Shown: one piece after another, positions 63,563 through 64,000 of the stretch
Layout: each line of letters begins with the position of its first letter
Numbering within the stretch: position 1 is the stretch's first letter
Assembly (NCBI RefSeq): GCF_002797435.1
Contig: NZ_PGEN01000001.1
Coordinates: forward strand, 3,346,501 to 3,410,500
Source of the DNA: Sphingomonas koreensis
GTDB lineage: Bacteria; Pseudomonadota; Alphaproteobacteria; Sphingomonadales; Sphingomonadaceae
Reading direction: 5' to 3'
DNA: 64,000 nucleotides
The notes under the pieces: model-generated
Database searches by the model: none
Told to the model about the DNA's origin: nothing
What the model saw: the letters and a program-made list of their open reading frames with translations, nothing else
Position numbers and translations under genes: made by a program

Positions 63563-64000
63563 ATGTTGTATGATGCTTACGAGATGCAGCGCTCCATGCT
63601 GGCGGGTGCCAGCGCGCTGGCCAATTTCAGTGCCGGGCTGCTGAACAATCCTGCAAATCCCTTTGCTTATTTCGGCGGCGGGCCGATCCTGGCGTCCGCG
63701 CTTGAAGTGTTCGCGCACGCCGCCGCGCCGCGCGGCAAGCCCGATTTCGGGCTGGACTTCACGACCATCGACGGCAAGCGAATCGATGTCCGCGAGGAGA
63801 TCGTGCTGCGCAAGCCGTTCGGCCAGCTCAAGCGATTCGTGCGGGAAGGCGTCGAGGGCGGGCCCAAGCTGCTGATCGTCGCACCGATGAGCGGCCATTT
63901 CGCGACGCTGCTGCGCGGCACGGTCGAGCGGATGCTGCCGACGGCCGACGTCTACATCACCGACTGGCGCGATGCGCGGCAGGTGCCGCTCAGCGACGGC
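63563..64000 (+). CDS. phaZ: Intracellular polyhydroxyalkanoate depolymerase, N-terminal part
   Basis: First 146 residues of a PHA depolymerase, running off the window's right edge. MLYDAYEMQRSMLAGASALA, then PFAYFGGGPILASALEVFAHAAAPRGKPDFG and GPKLLIVAPMSGHFATLLRGTVERMLPTADVYITDWRDARQVPLS; the 'APMSGHfaTLLRgTV..mlp..dVYitDW.nar.vP' block is diagnostic. The catalytic Ser lies further on. Divergent from the ABC exporter, with 152 nt between them. Confidence 0.93.
   Translation, partial: MLYDAYEMQRSMLAGASALANFSAGLLNNPANPFAYFGGGPILASALEVFAHAAAPRGKPDFGLDFTTIDGKRIDVREEIVLRKPFGQLKRFVREGVEGGPKLLIVAPMSGHFATLLRGTVERMLPTADVYITDWRDARQVPLSDG

Overview
The window is GC-rich DNA from an alphaproteobacterium, most likely a sphingomonad (Sphingomonas or a close relative). 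The basis is the petABC bc1 operon beside trmL-hemF, the ispH-thrB-rnhA block, a glycine-riboswitch gcv operon with split gcvP, an archaeal-type prolyl-tRNA synthetase, and intergenic palindromes of the GTCACCCC...GGGGT kind. No rRNA, tRNA, CRISPR array, transposase or phage gene was recognised, so this is ordinary chromosome with a few small accessory patches.

Layout. 1-4.2 kb: lipB (partial), two coupled paralogous membrane proteins, and a leftward trmL-hemF-GNAT operon. 4.4-7.7 kb: petA-petB-petC (cytochrome bc1), terminator, apt. 7.8-11 kb: a Tyr/Gly-rich lipoprotein, a MaoC hydratase, an NPP-type phosphodiesterase and an MpaB-family protein. 11-18.2 kb: a decayed gene fragment, ychF, small envelope proteins, pth, rplY/ctc and a TraB/GumN lipoprotein. 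18.5-25.2 kb: glyQ-glyS, ppdK and a chorismate-lyase-like protein. 25.2-26 kb: a compositionally different patch with two small genes and a direct repeat. 26-33.5 kb: a leftward tad/cpa pilus cluster (cpaA-cpaB-cpaC-cpaD-cpaE-tadB-tadC) with no cpaF ATPase and no pilin gene.

33.5-38.6 kb: an alpha/beta hydrolase coupled to an FAD oxidoreductase, a YegP-like protein, and an isochorismatase/pirin pair divergent from a LysR regulator. 38.6-41 kb: ispH-thrB-rnhA. 41.8-47.1 kb: a tandem glycine riboswitch followed by gcvT-gcvH-(lipoprotein)-gcvPA-gcvPB. 47.1-51.6 kb: serine hydrolase, DUF938 methyltransferase, EamA transporter, proS and a CsbD-like small protein. 51.7-58 kb: a glpD that stops early, rnr, and two tail-anchored paralogues (55.3 and 57.7 kb) around a saccharopine-dehydrogenase-like reductase and an HPP-family membrane protein. 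58-59.9 kb: an arsI-arsR-aquaporin-arsC operon with a palindromic operator. 59.9-64 kb: a D-aminoacylase-type amidohydrolase, an MsbA-like ABC exporter and the start of a PHA depolymerase.

Tight packing is a theme. Many same-strand neighbours share ATGA or GTGA junctions, and five convergent pairs share their stop codons in a 4-nt CTAG or TTAG overlap. Two families of long intergenic palindromes recur. The most unusual points are the tad cluster without its motor ATPase, the GlpD truncated at a conserved motif, the compositionally odd insert in glyS, the tail-anchored paralogue pair, and the ars operon that pairs an ArsI-type lyase with an aquaporin.
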